In this document: in pieces, positions 1 to 9,574 of the stretch
How the letters are laid out: every line of letters starts with the position of its first letter
Position numbering within the stretch: position 1 is the first letter of the stretch
From: Acidobacteriota bacterium
Lineage (GTDB): Bacteria; Acidobacteriota; Terriglobia; Bryobacterales; Bryobacteraceae
Length of the DNA stretch: 64,000 bases
Direction: 5' to 3'
Assembly (NCBI GenBank): GCA_018268835.1
Contig: JAFDVU010000004.1
Coordinates: 23,859-87,858, forward strand
Position numbers and translations under genes: made by a program
The notes under the pieces: generated by a model
Database searches by the model: none
What the model was told of the DNA's origin: nothing
The model's input: only the letters and a program-made list of their open reading frames with translations

Positions 1-2306
1 ATGGTCCAGCCGAAGCTCTGCCGGTTGACGACGAAGATCAGCACCAACGAGAGCGCGAAGCCGAGCGCAAGCCCGAGCAGCATCGCCAGCAGCCCGAGGA
101 AGGCGGCTTCGGTGAGGATCATGCCGCGCACCTGGGCGGCGGATGCGCCCAGGTAGCGGAGCAGGCCGAGTTCACGGCGGCGGTCCAGCACCAGGGCGAG
201 CAGGGAGTTGGCCGCGCCCAGCATGGCCACCACGATGGCCACCGCTTCCAGCGCCCAGGTGATGGCGAAGGTGCGGTCGAAGATCTCGATCGCGGTCCGG
301 CGCAGGGTGCGATTTGGCGCGACGGTCACGCCGTAGCCCGCGGTGCGCAGTTCGAGTTCGCGCGCGGTGCGTTGGGCATCCGCGCCGCGCGACAGGTAGA
401 TGGCGGCGTTGGTCGCGGGCTGGTCCGGCAGGTAGCGCAGCAGGGTGGCGCGGTCCATGACAAGGTAGCCCTGGCTGCTGGAGTAGTCGTAATAGATGCC
501 GGCGATGGTGACGGAGACGTTGCGCGCGCCGATGGGGACAACGATGCGGTCACCGGCGCGCAGGTGGTGGCGGTTGGCGAAAGGCTCGCTCGCGATCACG
601 CGGTCGGCGCCGGGCAGGCTGCGCAGGATCGCGTCGCGGTTCTCGCCGGGGAGGAAGCGCAGGCGTCCGTAGCGGCGCACGATCTCGATCCGGCCTCCGC
701 CCAGGGTGGCGCGCTCGCCGTGGTAATGGAACGGGACGCCGTGGAACAGGTCCACCGCCTCCACTCCGGGCACGGATTCGAGCACGCTCTCAATGCCGCG
801 CGGCAGCGGGGGGTACTCGCCCGCCGCGGAAGGCGCCGCCGGGCGCACGTAGAGATCGGCGCGCAACTGGGAATCCAGCCACACAGTGACGGTTTCGCGG
901 AAACTGCCGACCATGATGCCGACGCTGGCCATCATGGCGATGGCGGTAGCCAGCGCCGCGACCACCACGCTGGACCGGGCGAGCGACGCGGTAAGGCTGC
1001 GTCCGGCGAGCAGGGATTCGGCGCGGCGGCGGGTCGCCACACGGGTCGCGCGATTCACTGCCAGAACGAGCGTGGGGGCGGCCAGTGCCGACGCGCCGAT
1101 CGCGAACAGCGCCGCGGCGTAGCCGCCGACCGGATACCCGCCGAGGGGATCGACTTGCGCCGCGGCCCACGCCATTCCCGCGAGCACGAAGGCGCCGGCC
1201 AGTCCGCGCTTCCAGCGCAGTGACGCGTGGTGCTCGCGCGCGCCACGGCTCATGGCTTCGGTGGGCGCCACCCGCATGGCTTCGCGCGCCGGCGCGAAGG
1301 CGCTGCCCAGCGACACCAGCGCGCCGGTCAGGATGCCGCCCATGGCTTCAGTAGAGCCCAGCGCGATGGCGGCCGGGCGGCTGGTGGTGTAGAGCGCGTT
1401 CACCGTGCCGGCGATGAGTCCGACGGTGGCTTCGGCGAGCACGCGTCCCAGCGCGACACCGAGCGCGCCGCCCACCACACCCAGGAGCGCCGCCTCCGCC
1501 AGGAACAGCGCGAGCACGGTGAGCCGCGCCGCTCCCACGGCGCGCAGGATGCCGATCTCCGCGCGCCGCCGCACCACACTGATCGAGATCGTGTTGTAGA
1601 TCAGGAACGCGCCCACCACCAGCGAAATGTAGCTCAGCACCCGCAGGTTCCAACGGAAGGCGCGCAGCATGCGCTGGTTTTCTTCGCTGCGCGTGCCGGG
1701 ACGGTTCAGCAGGTAGCCCGCGGGCAGGACGGCGCGCACCGCGCGGTCGACTTTGGCGAAATCCTCGCCTGGGGAGACGGTGACATCGATGCGGTCGAGT
1801 TTGCCGAAGCGGCCCAGCGCGCGCTGCGCCTCGGCGATGTCGAGCACCAGAAAATCGCCGGTGCCGTCCACCTTTGGGCCGGCCGTATAGCTGACGCCGC
1901 GGCCATTGAGGTTGAAGGAGATGCGATTGCCACGCACCCGTTCCGCCAGCGGTTTCGAGAGCAGGATGCGGGACTCGCCCAGCAGGTCCGCGCCGTAGAG
2001 CGGCACCGCGCCCACGCCCGGGATCACGGCCTGCGCTTCGAGAATGGGCGCGAACTTCGCATCCACCGGCAGGCCGGTGAGCGTGCCCATGACGCGCTCA
2101 TCGACGCCGCCGTTGGCGACGATTTCGAGGTCGGTCCTACCCACCAGGGTCTGCATCGAGGAGCGGAAGCTGCCGGTGGCCGCGTCGCCGGCGAGATCGA
2201 TCGCCACCACCACCGCGACGCCGAGCGCCACCGAGAGCACGGTCAGGGCGGTGCGCAGCAGGTCGCGGCGCAGGGGGCGCAGGATCAGGGTGCGCAGCAG
2301 TTTCAT
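1..2306 (-). CDS. FtsX-family ABC transporter permease (3' end cut by window edge)
   Basis: Inner-membrane permease of the MacB/LolC/FtsX type, working with the ATPase encoded just upstream to move lipoproteins or peptides toward the periplasm. At least 768 residues are visible. It begins MKLLRTLILRPLRRDLL, followed by a first membrane helix (TALTVLSVALGVAVVVAID), a large periplasmic domain, a helix cluster containing a typical FtsX stretch (RRRAEIGILRAVGAA), a second periplasmic domain, and a repeat of the same pattern near the window edge (RRRELGLLRYLGASAAQV). Two FtsX modules in one chain suggest a duplicated-permease architecture. The ATG overlaps the stop of the ATPase gene by 4 bp, so the two are translationally coupled. 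The C-terminus lies outside the window. The family is clear; the substrate is unknown. Confidence 0.88.
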   Translation of the reverse strand, partial: MKLLRTLILRPLRRDLLRTALTVLSVALGVAVVVAIDLAGDAATGSFRSSMQTLVGRTDLEIVANGGVDERVMGTLTGLPVDAKFAPILEAQAVIPGVGAVPLYGADLLGESRILLSKPLAERVRGNRISFNLNGRGVSYTAGPKVDGTGDFLVLDIAEAQRALGRFGKLDRIDVTVSPGEDFAKVDRAVRAVLPAGYLLNRPGTRSEENQRMLRAFRWNLRVLSYISLVVGAFLIYNTISISVVRRRAEIGILRAVGAARLTVLALFLAEAALLGVVGGALGVALGRVLAEATVGLIAGTVNALYTTSRPAAIALGSTEAMGGILTGALVSLGSAFAPAREAMRVAPTEAMSRGAREHHASLRWKRGLAGAFVLAGMAWAAAQVDPLGGYPVGGYAAALFAIGASALAAPTLVLAVNRATRVATRRRAESLLAGRSLTASLARSSVVVAALATAIAMMASVGIMVGSFRETVTVWLDSQLRADLYVRPAAPSAAGEYPPLPRGIESVLESVPGVEAVDLFHGVPFHYHGERATLGGGRIEIVRRYGRLRFLPGENRDAILRSLPGADRVIASEPFANRHHLRAGDRIVVPIGARNVSVTIAGIYYDYSSSQGYLVMDRATLLRYLPDQPATNAAIYLSRGADAQRTARELELRTAGYGVTVAPNRTLRRTAIEIFDRTFAITWALEAVAIVVAMLGAANSLLALVLDRRRELGLLRYLGASAAQVRGMILTEAAFLGLLAMLLGLALGFALSLVLIFVVNRQSFGWT

Positions 2307-2986
2307 CGGCGCTCGAGGCTCTGGATGCGCCCGTCGCGGAGGGAGACGCGCACGTCCGCGATGGCGGCGGCTTCGGCCGAGTGGGTTGCCATCAGGATGG
2401 TCGCGCCGAAGCGGGTTGCGGCGTCGCGCAGTAGCGCCAGCACCTGGTCGCCGCCGGCGGTATCGAGGTTGCCGGTAGGTTCGTCGGCGATCAGCAGATC
2501 GGGCGAGTGTACCAGCGCGCGCGCGATCGCGACGCGCTGCTGCTGGCCGCCGGAGAGTTGGTAGGGCAGGCCGGACGCCTTCTCTTCCAGTCCGACCCAG
2601 CGCAGCCGGTCGCGGGCCGTTGCCGCGGAATTGCGCGCGCCTGCGAGCAACAGGGGCAGTTCCACGTTCTCCAGCACGGTGAGGGTCGGCAGGAGTTGGA
2701 AGAATTGGAACACGAAGCCGATGCGGGTGCGGCGCAGCGCGGTCAGTTCGGCATCGGAGAGAGCTGCGGTGGCGCGCCCGTCGATGAGCACTTCGCCCTC
2801 GCTCGGGAAATCCATCGCTCCGGCCAGGTTGAGCAGCGTGGTCTTGCCGCAGCCGCTACGCCCGAGCAGCGCGGTGATGGTTCCGGCCTCGGCCGCCAGC
2901 GAGATGCCGTGCAGCACTTCGACCGGCTGCGCGCCGTCGCTATAGCTTTTGGAAACGCGGCGCAGTTCGAGGCGGGGCTGAGGCAT
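2303..2986 (-). CDS. ABC transporter ATP-binding protein, LolD/MacB type
   Basis: Cytoplasmic ATPase of 227 residues that powers the FtsX-type permease encoded by the overlapping downstream gene. It has a Walker A motif (GRSGCGKT, near residue 43), a Q-loop region (FVFQFFQLLPTLTV), the ABC signature LSGGQQQR, Walker B followed by the catalytic glutamate (LLIADEPTGNLD) and an H-loop (MATHS). QLLPTLTVLENVELPL is typical of the LolD/MacB/FtsE clade. Length is normal. The gene is the promoter-proximal member of a two-gene unit; no outer-membrane or adaptor partner is visible here. Confidence 0.95.
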   Translation of the reverse strand: MPQPRLELRRVSKSYSDGAQPVEVLHGISLAAEAGTITALLGRSGCGKTTLLNLAGAMDFPSEGEVLIDGRATAALSDAELTALRRTRIGFVFQFFQLLPTLTVLENVELPLLLAGARNSAATARDRLRWVGLEEKASGLPYQLSGGQQQRVAIARALVHSPDLLIADEPTGNLDTAGGDQVLALLRDAATRFGATILMATHSAEAAAIADVRVSLRDGRIQSLERR

Positions 2987-3040
2987 GGGGCTTCCTCATT
3001 ATCGGATGCCGGCGCCGCGCCCGCGGGTGGAAAACAACCG

Positions 3041-4897
3041 CTACCGAATCTCCGCGCCGGTCCCGTCCACCGGCTTCAGCACCTCCACGGTGCGCGGGGC
3101 GACGGCGCGGATCAGGTCGGCGATGTCGTAGTGCCGCAGTACGCCGGGGATCATGGATTCGGCCGCGTTGCGGTGCAGCGGTTCGGTGGCAATGGCGCGG
3201 AACGACGGGATGGCGTGGTCCACCACCACGCGACGGATGCGCGAGTCCAGCGCCGCCGCGTGGAGCAGCGCAATCGCGCTCGGCCCCGAGGCGTAGGCGG
3301 CGATGTTCCGCTGATCCACGTCCGGGCGGGCGGCCAGGAAATCCACCGCGCGGATGATATCGTCGGCGCGCATCCCCACCAGGGTCAGGCCGGTGAGTTG
3401 CGCGCGCAGGGAGAGCAGGTAGAACGCGCCCTGCATGGGCGACTTCGCGGCCTCGGTCCCCCGCGGCCAGGGGCGCGGATGGATCACCAGGACGAGACGC
3501 CCGCGCGGAATCGCAGACAGTTCCGCGGGCGGTTCGCCGGACACGACCAGCACCGCGGGATACGGCGCGGCCGCCGGCGCGTCGGGCAGGAAGAGTTGGC
3601 CCGGCATCTCGCCAGGCGCCTCGCCCGGCCGCGCCTGGATGCCGGCCACCGCGCGGAAGTCCGCCGGACCGCCCGCCGGCCGCAGGCTCTCCGCGCGCTT
3701 GCGGACGATCTCTCCGATGGTGGTGCCATGCACCTGCCCTTCGGCGGTGGCGAACAGGTCCGCGGGCTTGTCCGGCGCGATCCGCGTGTAAGTGGGTTCG
3801 GCGGCCGAGTTCTTCAGGTGCTTCAAGAAGAACGCCAGGATCTTCGGATGCACCGGGACGAGCGCGCCGTGCCCGCCCGGACCGGTGATCCACTCGATGC
3901 GGTCCGCCGCGCCGTAGAGGCCCCAGAAGCGTTTCGCCTCCTCAAACGTGCGGCGCGCGCCCTCGATGGGGAACATGTCTTCGGTGGTGGAGACAATGGC
4001 ATAGGGGCGAGGCGCGGCCAGTTCCACCCAATCGGCGAAATCCAGGCCGGCCGCGATAAAGCCCGGGATGCTCTGCTCGGCCTCCTGGACGCCGGTGCGC
4101 GAGGGCAGCAGTTCGGCGAACGCGGTGATATAGCAGGCGCTGGCCGCGGCTTTCACGCGGTCATCGAGCGCGGCGAGGTACGCGGTCACGGTGCCGCCGC
4201 CGGAACACCCGAAGGCGCCGATGCGCTGAGGATCAATCTCGCGGCGCGTGGAGAGGTAATCGATGGCGCGCATCGCGTCCCATACGAAGTAGCGCGAGAT
4301 GTGCTCGCCGAGCGCCTCGCTTTGCAGCGCCGCCTGCGCGTGTTCGGCGGTGGGACCGCCGAGGCGCGACTTGCCGGTGGCGGGGTCGAAGTATTGGAGG
4401 CGCTCGCCCTGGCCCATGACGTCGTAGGCCAGGGCGGCGATGCCGTTGCGCGCGAAATTGGCCGCCAGCACGTATTCGCCGGCCTTGCCGCTGGCGCCGT
4501 GGCCGGGCGTCATGACCACTGCAGGAACGCGGCCCGTGCCGGAAGGCGGCAGGTAGAGGTCGGCGGTGACGACGAAGCCGGGCAGGCTTTCGAACGTGAC
4601 CTTTTCGATGCGGAAGCCGTCGCGCTCCAGCGTGCCCGTGGTCTTCGCGTTGAGCGGCCCGCGCAGGTCCGGCAGGCCGTTCATCGCGCGCAGGACCTTG
4701 CGGCGGACTTCGGCGCGGCGCTTGTCGGCGGCTTCGCGGGTCTGTATGGCGGCGAGGGTGCCGGCGCGCGCTTCCAGCATGGCAAAGGCGCGCTCGTTCA
4801 ACTGCCGGATCAACTGTTCGCGTGCGTCCAGGTCCACCGCCGGAAGGCTGCCGGCGAAGGCGAGCGCCAGCCCGCACCACCACCATCGGGGCTTCAT
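3041..4897 (-). CDS. Secreted alpha/beta hydrolase (acetyl-xylan-esterase-like)
   Basis: Predicted exported esterase of 618 residues. The ATG at 4897 places a signal peptide (MKPRWWWCGLALAFAGSLPA) at the N-terminus; the reading frame stays open further upstream, but that part looks like non-coding sequence. The first hydrolase domain (about residues 80-370) contains a nucleophile elbow GCSGGG, an acidic segment (STTEDMFP) and a late histidine (GPGGHG), so a full Ser-Asp/Glu-His triad is plausible. It resembles the AXE1/acyl-esterase group. The C-terminal ~230 residues look like a second hydrolase fold (GRLVLVIHPRPWPRG, later YASGPSAIALLH) with no good GxSxG elbow, so they are probably inactive. 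A TATGAT hexamer sits 9 nt before the ATG, implying a very short leader. Substrate unknown. Confidence 0.8.
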   Translation of the reverse strand: MKPRWWWCGLALAFAGSLPAVDLDAREQLIRQLNERAFAMLEARAGTLAAIQTREAADKRRAEVRRKVLRAMNGLPDLRGPLNAKTTGTLERDGFRIEKVTFESLPGFVVTADLYLPPSGTGRVPAVVMTPGHGASGKAGEYVLAANFARNGIAALAYDVMGQGERLQYFDPATGKSRLGGPTAEHAQAALQSEALGEHISRYFVWDAMRAIDYLSTRREIDPQRIGAFGCSGGGTVTAYLAALDDRVKAAASACYITAFAELLPSRTGVQEAEQSIPGFIAAGLDFADWVELAAPRPYAIVSTTEDMFPIEGARRTFEEAKRFWGLYGAADRIEWITGPGGHGALVPVHPKILAFFLKHLKNSAAEPTYTRIAPDKPADLFATAEGQVHGTTIGEIVRKRAESLRPAGGPADFRAVAGIQARPGEAPGEMPGQLFLPDAPAAAPYPAVLVVSGEPPAELSAIPRGRLVLVIHPRPWPRGTEAAKSPMQGAFYLLSLRAQLTGLTLVGMRADDIIRAVDFLAARPDVDQRNIAAYASGPSAIALLHAAALDSRIRRVVVDHAIPSFRAIATEPLHRNAAESMIPGVLRHYDIADLIRAVAPRTVEVLKPVDGTGAEIR

Positions 4898-4976
4898 GTC
4901 ACCCGCATCATATCGCGCGGCGGCGGGGTGTATGCTGTACCTGTAGGCGGCGCGTCCCCGCCGCGCCGTTACGCCG

Positions 4977-7457
4977 ATGCGCCGCGCTCCTCTCCCCACT
5001 CTTCGGGCGATTTGTCTGCTGATGTCCGCCTGTGCCGCGGTGTACGCGCAGGTGGCCATCACCGGCCGCGTGGTGGATGAAAACGGCGCTGCCGTGCCGG
5101 GAGCGCGCATCGAGTTTCGCACCGCGGCGGGCGTGGCCGCCGTCGCGGCATCCGATACCGCGGGCAACTTCCGGGCGGCGCTTTCAGCCGCCGGGGACTA
5201 CGCGGTGCGCGTCGAGCGGCTCGGCTTCTTCCTGTACAACGGCCCGCACCAGGAGTTCGAAGACGGCCCCAACCAACTCACCGTGCGGATGAATCACCTG
5301 CAGGAGTTCGCCGACAAGGTGGACGTGGTTTACTCGCCGCCGGCGATCGATCCCGAACAGCCCTCCGGCCACAAGGAACTCACCGGCACCGAAATCGAAG
5401 GCGTGCCCTACCCGGCGCCGCAGGATTACCGCAGCGCGCTGCCGCTGTTCAACGGCGTGGTGCAGGACAACCTCGGCCGCCCCCACTTCAACGGCGGCGA
5501 CACCAACCAGGCCAACTACACGCTGGACGGCTTCAACATCTCCGACCCTTTCACGGGGCGCCTGGAAACCCGGCTCAACATCGAGACCATCCAGACGATG
5601 GACCTGGAAAGCAGCCGCTTCTCAGCCGAGAACGGGCGCGGATCCACCGGCGTGCTCGATCTCAAGACCAAGATGGGCGACGACCGCTACCGCTTCACCG
5701 GCACGAACTTCATTCCCGGCGTGGCCAGCGACAACGGCATCTATATCAACAAGTGGACTCCGCGGCTGGAATTTTCCGGCCCTATCTCCAAGGGCAAGGC
5801 CTGGTTCCACAACGGCTTCGACGCCTTCTACAACGCGGATACCGTCACGGGCCTCCCGCAGGGGCAGAACCGTACCAGCGGGCTGACCACCAGCAACCTG
5901 ACCCGCCTGCAATACAACGTGACGCCGGGCAACATCCTCACCGGCAGCTTCCTCTACAACCTGGATTACACGCGCCGCTTCGGGCTGAGCATCCTCAACC
6001 CGATCGAGACCACCACCAGTCCGCGGCGCCAGTTGTTCATGGGCACGCTGCGCGACCAGCACTACTTCAGCGGCGCGTTGCTCGACGTGGGTTATGCCGA
6101 TTCGCGCGGCGTGGTGCGCAATCCGCCGCAGGGAACCGCGATCTACGAGATCACGCCGTTCGGCAATCGCGGCAACTACTTCAGCTCCGTGGACCGCCAC
6201 TACTACCGCCAGCAGGGCATCGCCAACCTGTTTCTGCCGGTGCTGCACTGGCGCGGCACGCACCGCCTGAAGTTCGGCGCGGACATCGAGCGCGAGAGCT
6301 TCCACCAGATCACGTACCGGCACCCCTACGAGGTCCTGCGCGACGATGGCTCGGTGGCGCGCTACGTGACGTTCACGGGCAGCCCCTTTCAGGCGCGCAA
6401 GAACCTGGAGGCCGCGCAGTACCTGCAGGATCACTGGGCGCCGCGCGAAGGGTTGAACGTCGAAGCCGGCATCCGCACCGAATGGAACGAGATCGTGCGC
6501 GAGATGGAGGTCGCGCCGCGATTGAGCGTGGCGTGGGCGCCGCACCGCCTGGCCAACACCAAGATCAGCGCCGGATGGGGCATCTATCACGACTCGATCA
6601 GCCTGGCGACGCTGGCTCGCCAGCAGGACCAGGACAGCCTCTCCACGTTCTACCTGCCGGACGGCACGGTGCGCGGCCCCGTGATCACCTCGTTTCTGGT
6701 GAACGACAGCACGCTGCGGACGCCCTCGTATCAATCGGCCAGTGTCGAGATCGAACGCAAACTGCCTTTCGATTTTTACGGCAAGGCGGGGTACACGTGG
6801 CGGATGGGAGACCGCGGGTTTGTGTTCGAAACGCCCACTCCGGTGAGCGGCCCCCAGTTTTACAGCGGCGCCGTGTTCGTGCTGCGCAACAGCCGGCGCG
6901 ACCGTTACGACGCCATCGATTTCACTCTCCGCCGCACCTTCGCCGGGCAGTTCGAGTGGTTCCTCGGGTACACGCACTCCAGTACGCGCACCAACGCGGC
7001 CATCGATTACAGCCTGGAGAATCCGATCTTCGCCCCGCAGATGCCCGGTCCGTATTCCTGGGACACGCCGGACCGGGTCCACATGTGGGGATGGGCGCCG
7101 CTGCCCAAGCGCGTGCTGCCCTCCATGCTGCGCTTCCTGTTCACGGAAACCACCGCGGCATACCTGGTGGAATACCGCACCGGCTTCCCTTTCAACGTGG
7201 TAGACGAGGAGGGTTTTCTGGTTGGCCGTCCCGGCGCCATGCGCTACCCCTACTACTTCAACATCAATCTGCACCTTGAGCGGCGGTTCCGCTTCATGCA
7301 CTATCTGTGGGCGTGGCGGTTCGGCTACAACAACATCACGGCGAATCTGAATCCCAACGTGGTGAACAACGTTACCGGATCGCCCGGATTTTTGACTTAC
7401 GGGGCGGGGCAGGCGCGGGCGTTCAGCGTGCGGCTCCGCCTGCTGGGAAGGAAGTAG
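4977..7457 (+). CDS. TonB-dependent receptor, Oar-like
   Basis: Outer-membrane receptor of 826 residues. After a signal peptide (cut likely after VYAQ) comes a carboxypeptidase-regulatory-like beta-sandwich (VAITGRVVDENGAAVPGARIE) at about residues 25-110, then a plug (NYTLDGFNISDPF...IQTMDLESSRFSAENGRGS) and a long barrel ending in aromatic-rich strands (RAFSVRLRLLGRK). This domain order is that of the Oar/SusC-like receptors that are highly expanded in Acidobacteriota. It is divergent from the secreted hydrolase at 3041-4897, 79 bp away, which makes cooperation in uptake of a degraded polymer plausible but unproven. The ligand cannot be read from the sequence. Confidence 0.85.
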   Translation: MRRAPLPTLRAICLLMSACAAVYAQVAITGRVVDENGAAVPGARIEFRTAAGVAAVAASDTAGNFRAALSAAGDYAVRVERLGFFLYNGPHQEFEDGPNQLTVRMNHLQEFADKVDVVYSPPAIDPEQPSGHKELTGTEIEGVPYPAPQDYRSALPLFNGVVQDNLGRPHFNGGDTNQANYTLDGFNISDPFTGRLETRLNIETIQTMDLESSRFSAENGRGSTGVLDLKTKMGDDRYRFTGTNFIPGVASDNGIYINKWTPRLEFSGPISKGKAWFHNGFDAFYNADTVTGLPQGQNRTSGLTTSNLTRLQYNVTPGNILTGSFLYNLDYTRRFGLSILNPIETTTSPRRQLFMGTLRDQHYFSGALLDVGYADSRGVVRNPPQGTAIYEITPFGNRGNYFSSVDRHYYRQQGIANLFLPVLHWRGTHRLKFGADIERESFHQITYRHPYEVLRDDGSVARYVTFTGSPFQARKNLEAAQYLQDHWAPREGLNVEAGIRTEWNEIVREMEVAPRLSVAWAPHRLANTKISAGWGIYHDSISLATLARQQDQDSLSTFYLPDGTVRGPVITSFLVNDSTLRTPSYQSASVEIERKLPFDFYGKAGYTWRMGDRGFVFETPTPVSGPQFYSGAVFVLRNSRRDRYDAIDFTLRRTFAGQFEWFLGYTHSSTRTNAAIDYSLENPIFAPQMPGPYSWDTPDRVHMWGWAPLPKRVLPSMLRFLFTETTAAYLVEYRTGFPFNVVDEEGFLVGRPGAMRYPYYFNINLHLERRFRFMHYLWAWRFGYNNITANLNPNVVNNVTGSPGFLTYGAGQARAFSVRLRLLGRK

Positions 7458-7466
7458 GGCCCGTGG

Positions 7467-7952
7467 TTACAGCCGGCCCAGCGCGGACCGCATCATCCGC
7501 TCCGCGGCCGGCGCTACCGCGGCCGCATCGCCGAAACCGAGGACGCTCACCATCACGTAGTCGTTGCCGTGGATGAGGTGGAGTTGCGTACCGCCGCCGG
7601 GGACGTCCAGGAAGAAGGCGGTCGCGCCGAATCCGGGGGCCGGGCGCGAGGACGAACCCTCGATCTCGCGCTGGAGTGCCGCGATCTCCGAGGGCAGATT
7701 CACCTCGCCTGCCAGCCGGGTCAGTGTAACCGTGACCAGCGCGTGATCCGCGGAGTAGTCGCAGGTGGAGGTGCGGGCGGCGTTAGATTCTTCCGGCGGG
7801 TTCAGCTTGCGGCCGAGCGCGCTCTCGACATCGGCGCGCGGCAGCGCCATGCAGGCGGAGAGCGCCTTGGGGAGGGGGGCGGAGGCCCGCGGAGCGGTCG
7901 AGTACGTGGGGACCGAGAAGGCCAAAAGCAGGAAGGGGATCATCAATCCCAT
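7467..7952 (-). CDS. Hypothetical exported protein
   Basis: 161-residue protein with an N-terminal hydrophobic segment (MGLMIPFLLLAFSVPTYS) that could be a signal peptide or a single anchor. The mature part has two cysteines (LSACMALPRADVESALG and TSTCDYSADHALVTVTL) and a C-terminal beta-rich region (GTQLHLIHGNDYVMVSVLGFG). CMALPRADVESALGR resembles small secreted proteins in which a ligand-inhibitor-like fold starts this way, but I do not recognise the family. No clear Shine-Dalgarno precedes the ATG and the frame is open upstream, so the start is uncertain. Its 3' end lies 9 bp from the convergent receptor gene. Confidence 0.6.
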   Translation of the reverse strand: MGLMIPFLLLAFSVPTYSTAPRASAPLPKALSACMALPRADVESALGRKLNPPEESNAARTSTCDYSADHALVTVTLTRLAGEVNLPSEIAALQREIEGSSSRPAPGFGATAFFLDVPGGGTQLHLIHGNDYVMVSVLGFGDAAAVAPAAERMMRSALGRL

Positions 7953-8102
7953 TGAAACGGCGAACGCTGCGGCGGCCAATCCCCCGGCTGTACTGGAGCG
8001 TAATTCAGTACCTGGTGCCGCATCGTACGGTCCTTTGTTTGCATCGGCCTCGAATCCGGTTGCGCGTCGCGGCCGGACTAATGCTACCTTGGGCAGAACC
8101 GC

Positions 8103-9365
8103 ATGCATACGGCGCTGGTGATTGCCTTCATCGGATCCCTGGTGTTCGGCGCCCATCTGTTCGTCGCGCTGTTTGCCCGGACGCGCGTGCCCGACGTCCT
8201 GCTGCTGATCGTCATCGGGCTTGTGCTCGGTCCGGTCACGCACCTGGTGAGCCCGGACCAACTGGGAAGCGTCGGCCCGGTCTTCACGACGGTGACGCTG
8301 GTGCTGATCCTGTTTGAGAGCGGCATCGGACTGCAGATCGAGACCTTGCGCAAGGCTCTGCGCGGAACCTTGATTCTGGCGACGCTGAATTTTTTCGCGA
8401 CCGGGTTGGTGGTGGCCGCAGCCGCATGGAAGATGACGGAACTGGGGCCGATGCGGTCGCTGATGCTGGGCGCGGTCCTGGGCGGGACGTCTCCGGCGGT
8501 GGTCATTCCCATGGCGGCGCAACTCGGGATGGGGCGCGAGGCTTCGGCACTGCTGTTTCTCGAATCCGCGGTCAGCGACGTCCTCTCCATCGTGATTGCC
8601 CTCGCCCTGTTGGACGGGCGTAGATTCGGCGTCGCGTGGGGCCCGGTCGCGGGTTCCATCATGGCGTCGTTCCTATTTGCCAGTATCCTCGGCGGAGTGG
8701 GCGCCATTGTGTGGTCCAGCCTCCTCAGCCGTGTGCGAAACCTTCAGAACGGCATGTTCACCACGGCAGCGTTCGTATTCCTGGTGTACGGCGTGACTGA
8801 GATCCTGGGCTATAGCGGCGCCATCGCCTCGCTGGTGTTTGGCATCGGCCTGGGCAATACTGAGTGGCTCCGGGTGCACCTTTCCAGGCGAACGCCTTCG
8901 CTGGCGCCGGTGGAACTGAACGAACATGAGAAGGCGTTCTTCGCGGAAATCGTCTTTCTGCTGAAGACCTTCTTCTTCGTTTATATCGGGCTGTCCGTTC
9001 AGTTTCAGAATCAGCGGTGGATCACGTTCGGGCTGGTCGTCACCCTGATGATCTTCGCCGCGCGCATCCCGATCGTGCGGATCGGGGTGAATAAAGCGCT
9101 GCCGCGCGGCGATGCCAGTCGGATGGCGGCGATGGCGCCCAAGGGGTTGGCAGCGGCGGTGCTGGCATCTCTGGCATTGCAGCAAGGCGTTCCCGGAGGC
9201 GATTTGATCCAAAACAGTACGTATGCGGTGGTGTTGTTCAGCATCGTGCTGACGTCGGTGCTGATCTTCTTGCAGGACAAGACTTTCGTCGGCGGTGCGT
9301 ATCGCCGGATCTTCAAGGGTTTCGGCGCCGCCGGGGCTCCAGGAAGCGGTAATGAGATGGTTTGA
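8103..9365 (+). CDS. CPA1-family Na+/H+ antiporter
   Basis: Polytopic inner-membrane cation:proton antiporter of 420 residues with about 12 hydrophobic segments. Diagnostic pieces are the early half (VPDVLLLIVIGLVLGPVTH), GAVLGGTSPAVVIP in the discontinuous-helix region, and ESAVSDVLSIVIALALL, where the conserved acidic residue of the transport site appears as Asp in SD. The last helices contain MAPKGLAAAVLASLALQ, also typical of NhaP/KefB-like proteins. There is no C-terminal TrkA domain, so it is a bare transporter. It reads divergently from the small exported protein at 7467-7952. Ion selectivity (Na+ or K+) cannot be decided. Confidence 0.88.
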   Translation: MHTALVIAFIGSLVFGAHLFVALFARTRVPDVLLLIVIGLVLGPVTHLVSPDQLGSVGPVFTTVTLVLILFESGIGLQIETLRKALRGTLILATLNFFATGLVVAAAAWKMTELGPMRSLMLGAVLGGTSPAVVIPMAAQLGMGREASALLFLESAVSDVLSIVIALALLDGRRFGVAWGPVAGSIMASFLFASILGGVGAIVWSSLLSRVRNLQNGMFTTAAFVFLVYGVTEILGYSGAIASLVFGIGLGNTEWLRVHLSRRTPSLAPVELNEHEKAFFAEIVFLLKTFFFVYIGLSVQFQNQRWITFGLVVTLMIFAARIPIVRIGVNKALPRGDASRMAAMAPKGLAAAVLASLALQQGVPGGDLIQNSTYAVVLFSIVLTSVLIFLQDKTFVGGAYRRIFKGFGAAGAPGSGNEMV

Positions 9366-9507
9366 ACCTCCTCCTCCGGATAGAGGTGCTAAACTCATAC
9401 CAGGCAGTGGAGCGGACGGGGTTTCCCGCAAGTAAGGGCCCGGGCTCGTGCCTGCGTTTGTTTCTGGCTTCCGGTGGAGGTCCGGGGAACGTCCATGTCA
9501 CCTGGAT

Positions 9508-9536
9508 TTGACATTATTCTCCGCACACCGTAAGCT
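9508..9536 (+). promoter_or_regulatory. Sigma-70-type promoter of rplM-rpsI
   Basis: A perfect -35 hexamer TTGACA (9508-9513) is followed after 17 bp by TAAGCT (9531-9536), which matches the -10 consensus at three of six positions. It lies about 40 bp before rplM, in the only sizeable gap (about 200 bp) upstream of the ribosomal genes. The perfect -35 and exact spacing support it; the weak -10 leaves doubt. Confidence 0.5.
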
Positions 9537-9574
9537 AGATATTTTGCGAAACAATTAGCTGGAGACGTGTGTCG

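Noticed and set aside
2507..5080. 857-codon open frame on the plus strand across the ATPase and hydrolase genes
   Set aside because: It crosses two clear minus-strand genes, is rich in Arg/Gly/Ala and has no recognisable motif; it is a GC-rich artefact.
5622..7301. Long open frame on the minus strand under the TonB receptor
   Set aside because: It is the antisense shadow of a well-supported receptor gene in GC-rich DNA, with low-complexity Arg/Ala/Val content and no domain.
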